A DNA stretch of 7,366 bases, taken from Methylovirgula sp. (GTDB lineage Bacteria; Pseudomonadota; Alphaproteobacteria; Rhizobiales; Beijerinckiaceae). The stretch is taken from the NCBI GenBank assembly GCA_030040215.1, contig JASHUD010000077.1:1-7366 (forward strand), read 5' to 3'. The notes under the pieces were generated by a model. The model was not told the DNA's origin and ran no database searches. It saw only the letters and a list, made by a program, of their open reading frames with translations. Positions 6,520-7,366 of the stretch are shown piece after piece. How positions within the stretch are numbered: position 1 is the first letter of the stretch; each line of letters begins with the position of its first letter. The translations under genes were made by a program, and so were the position numbers.

Positions 6520-6854
6520 TTGTGCCACCTTCCCGGTGTGCCCCGCAAGCCCCTACCATAAGGGCAGGATGGCAGGATAGCGAATTAGCGGGGGTTCAGG
6601 AACATGGCTGCGAATTTACGACGCACCGATCGTTGCGCCGCTCATATCCGGTAAGAGTAGCAATATGGGCGGCCGGCCCTTACAATGATGCTTTCGCACA
6701 TTTGGCTTGCCGGCATACTAGTTCGCCATCCGGTACCAATTCAAACAGGTTCTTCCAGATCGGCGCCGTCACTTCCGACTCGCGCGCGGCCTCTGTGTGT
6801 CATCGGGCCGTCCGGCTTGCGCACTTATATCGTAGTTCGATACAAGGGCGAGCA
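6520..6854. other. Intergenic region between divergent genes
   Basis: About 335 bases separate the starts of the exported-protein gene (minus strand) and the ClC gene (plus strand), so both promoters probably lie here. I see no clear paired -35/-10 elements. Notable items are a tandem 8-base direct repeat, GGCAGGAT, at 6563-6578, and the palindrome GGCCGGCC at 6671-6678. The open frame 6685-6897 lacks a ribosome binding site and a recognisable product and ends inside the ClC gene, so I regard it as non-coding. Confidence 0.5.
6563..6578. repeat. Tandem 8-base direct repeat
   Basis: GGCAGGAT occurs twice without a gap at 6563-6570 and 6571-6578, 44 bases upstream of the start of the minus-strand exported-protein gene. 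The spacing would suit a regulator site near its promoter, but a chance repeat of this size is also possible. Confidence 0.3.
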
Positions 6855-7366
6855 ATGTCAATTCCACCTTCCGTTAAGGGAGTCTGTTCGTCAATGAATT
6901 CAGATGCCGACGAAACAAATATGCCAGGAGCATCTTCGAAGAGCGGACAGCGCAGATTGGGGGACTTCACGACGGATCCGCGCGTTCTCGTCATCGCAAG
7001 TATTTCCGTAATTGTCGCCATCGCAGCCTCTATCGCGGGCATAATTCTGCTGCAGCTCATCCGGCTGACGACCAACGTTGCTTATTTCGGTCGATTTAGC
7101 TTTGCGGACCCCAAGCTCGGCCATGCCCACCTCGCTCTATGGACGGTCCTCGTTCCGATTGCAGGCTCTCTCGTTGTCGGCCTGATGGCGCGCTACGGAA
7201 GCCAAAGAATTCGTGGCCATGGAATTCCGGAGGCAATCGAAGCGATCTTGCTCGGACGTTCACGACTCAGTCCGAAGGTGGCCATTCTTAAGCCGCTCTC
7301 CTCGGCGATCTCAATCGGCACCGGCGGCCCGTTTGGTGCTGAAGGACCGATCATCATGACGGGCGG
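6855..7366 (+). CDS. ClC-type chloride channel/antiporter, 5' part
   Basis: The gene is cut by the window end; 170 codons are present. After a hydrophilic N-terminus comes LGDFTTDPRV, a long hydrophobic helix (VLVIASISVIVAIAASIAG), a second membrane segment (LWTVLVPIAGSLVVGLMA), then the ClC signatures GHGIPEA and, at the right edge, GAEGPI. These correspond to GSGIP and G(K/R)EGP in ClC proteins; the Glu of GAEGP is the gating glutamate (Glu148 in E. coli ClcA). The protein would form a dimer in the inner membrane and move chloride or a similar anion, perhaps in exchange for protons. The family usually has 400-600 residues, some with CBS domains, which cannot be checked here. Two in-frame starts compete: ATG 6855, six bases after AAGGG, and ATG 6894, eleven bases after AAGGGAG. 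I list the longer form. Confidence 0.88.
   Translation, partial: MSIPPSVKGVCSSMNSDADETNMPGASSKSGQRRLGDFTTDPRVLVIASISVIVAIAASIAGIILLQLIRLTTNVAYFGRFSFADPKLGHAHLALWTVLVPIAGSLVVGLMARYGSQRIRGHGIPEAIEAILLGRSRLSPKVAILKPLSSAISIGTGGPFGAEGPIIMTG

Noticed and set aside
6685..6897. Plus-strand open frame of 70 codons before the ClC gene
   Set aside because: No ribosome binding site, no coding bias, no recognisable product, and it overlaps the ClC start region in another frame.
1..7366. CRISPR array, insertion sequence or phage attachment site
   Set aside because: No regularly spaced repeats, transposase fragments, terminal inverted repeats or integrase genes are visible.

Overview
The window comes from a GC-rich bacterium, most probably an alphaproteobacterium and perhaps Hyphomicrobiales (Rhizobiales). 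This rests on strong G/C bias at third codon positions and on the type of ClC transporter at the right edge. No marker gene fixes the taxon.

Layout. Positions 1-130 hold the end of an upstream transcription unit: a long hairpin followed by an intrinsic terminator, perhaps the 3' part of a structured RNA. A compact set of five plus-strand genes follows: a 52-residue small ORF with a very good ribosome binding site (301-459), two adjacent MutS-family ATPase genes (486-2018 and 2015-3556, joined by an ATGA overlap), an unrecognised 122-residue protein (3575-3943) and a histidine phosphatase (3996-4607). On the minus strand, convergent to these, lies a gene for a large exported protein with a possible NlpC/P60-like Cys/His core (4669-6519). 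A stretch of about 335 bases without a recognised gene leads to the 5' part of a plus-strand ClC-type chloride channel/antiporter gene that is cut by the window end.

The central interest is the MutS-like pair. Both proteins are about 510 residues long, too short to carry the mismatch-reading domain of canonical MutS, and both end in a MutS-type ATPase. Both have Asn-Glu where the MutS Walker B has Asp-Glu. Only the second keeps the histidine of the switch motif; the first has Phe there. Overlapping genes and complementary motif differences suggest an asymmetric heterodimer, comparable in principle to eukaryotic MSH pairs, whose job is probably not classical mismatch recognition. The 122-residue protein and the phosphatase follow closely and may be co-transcribed, although a weak terminator-like hairpin lies between them. 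The exported protein and the ClC gene look unrelated to the MutS unit.
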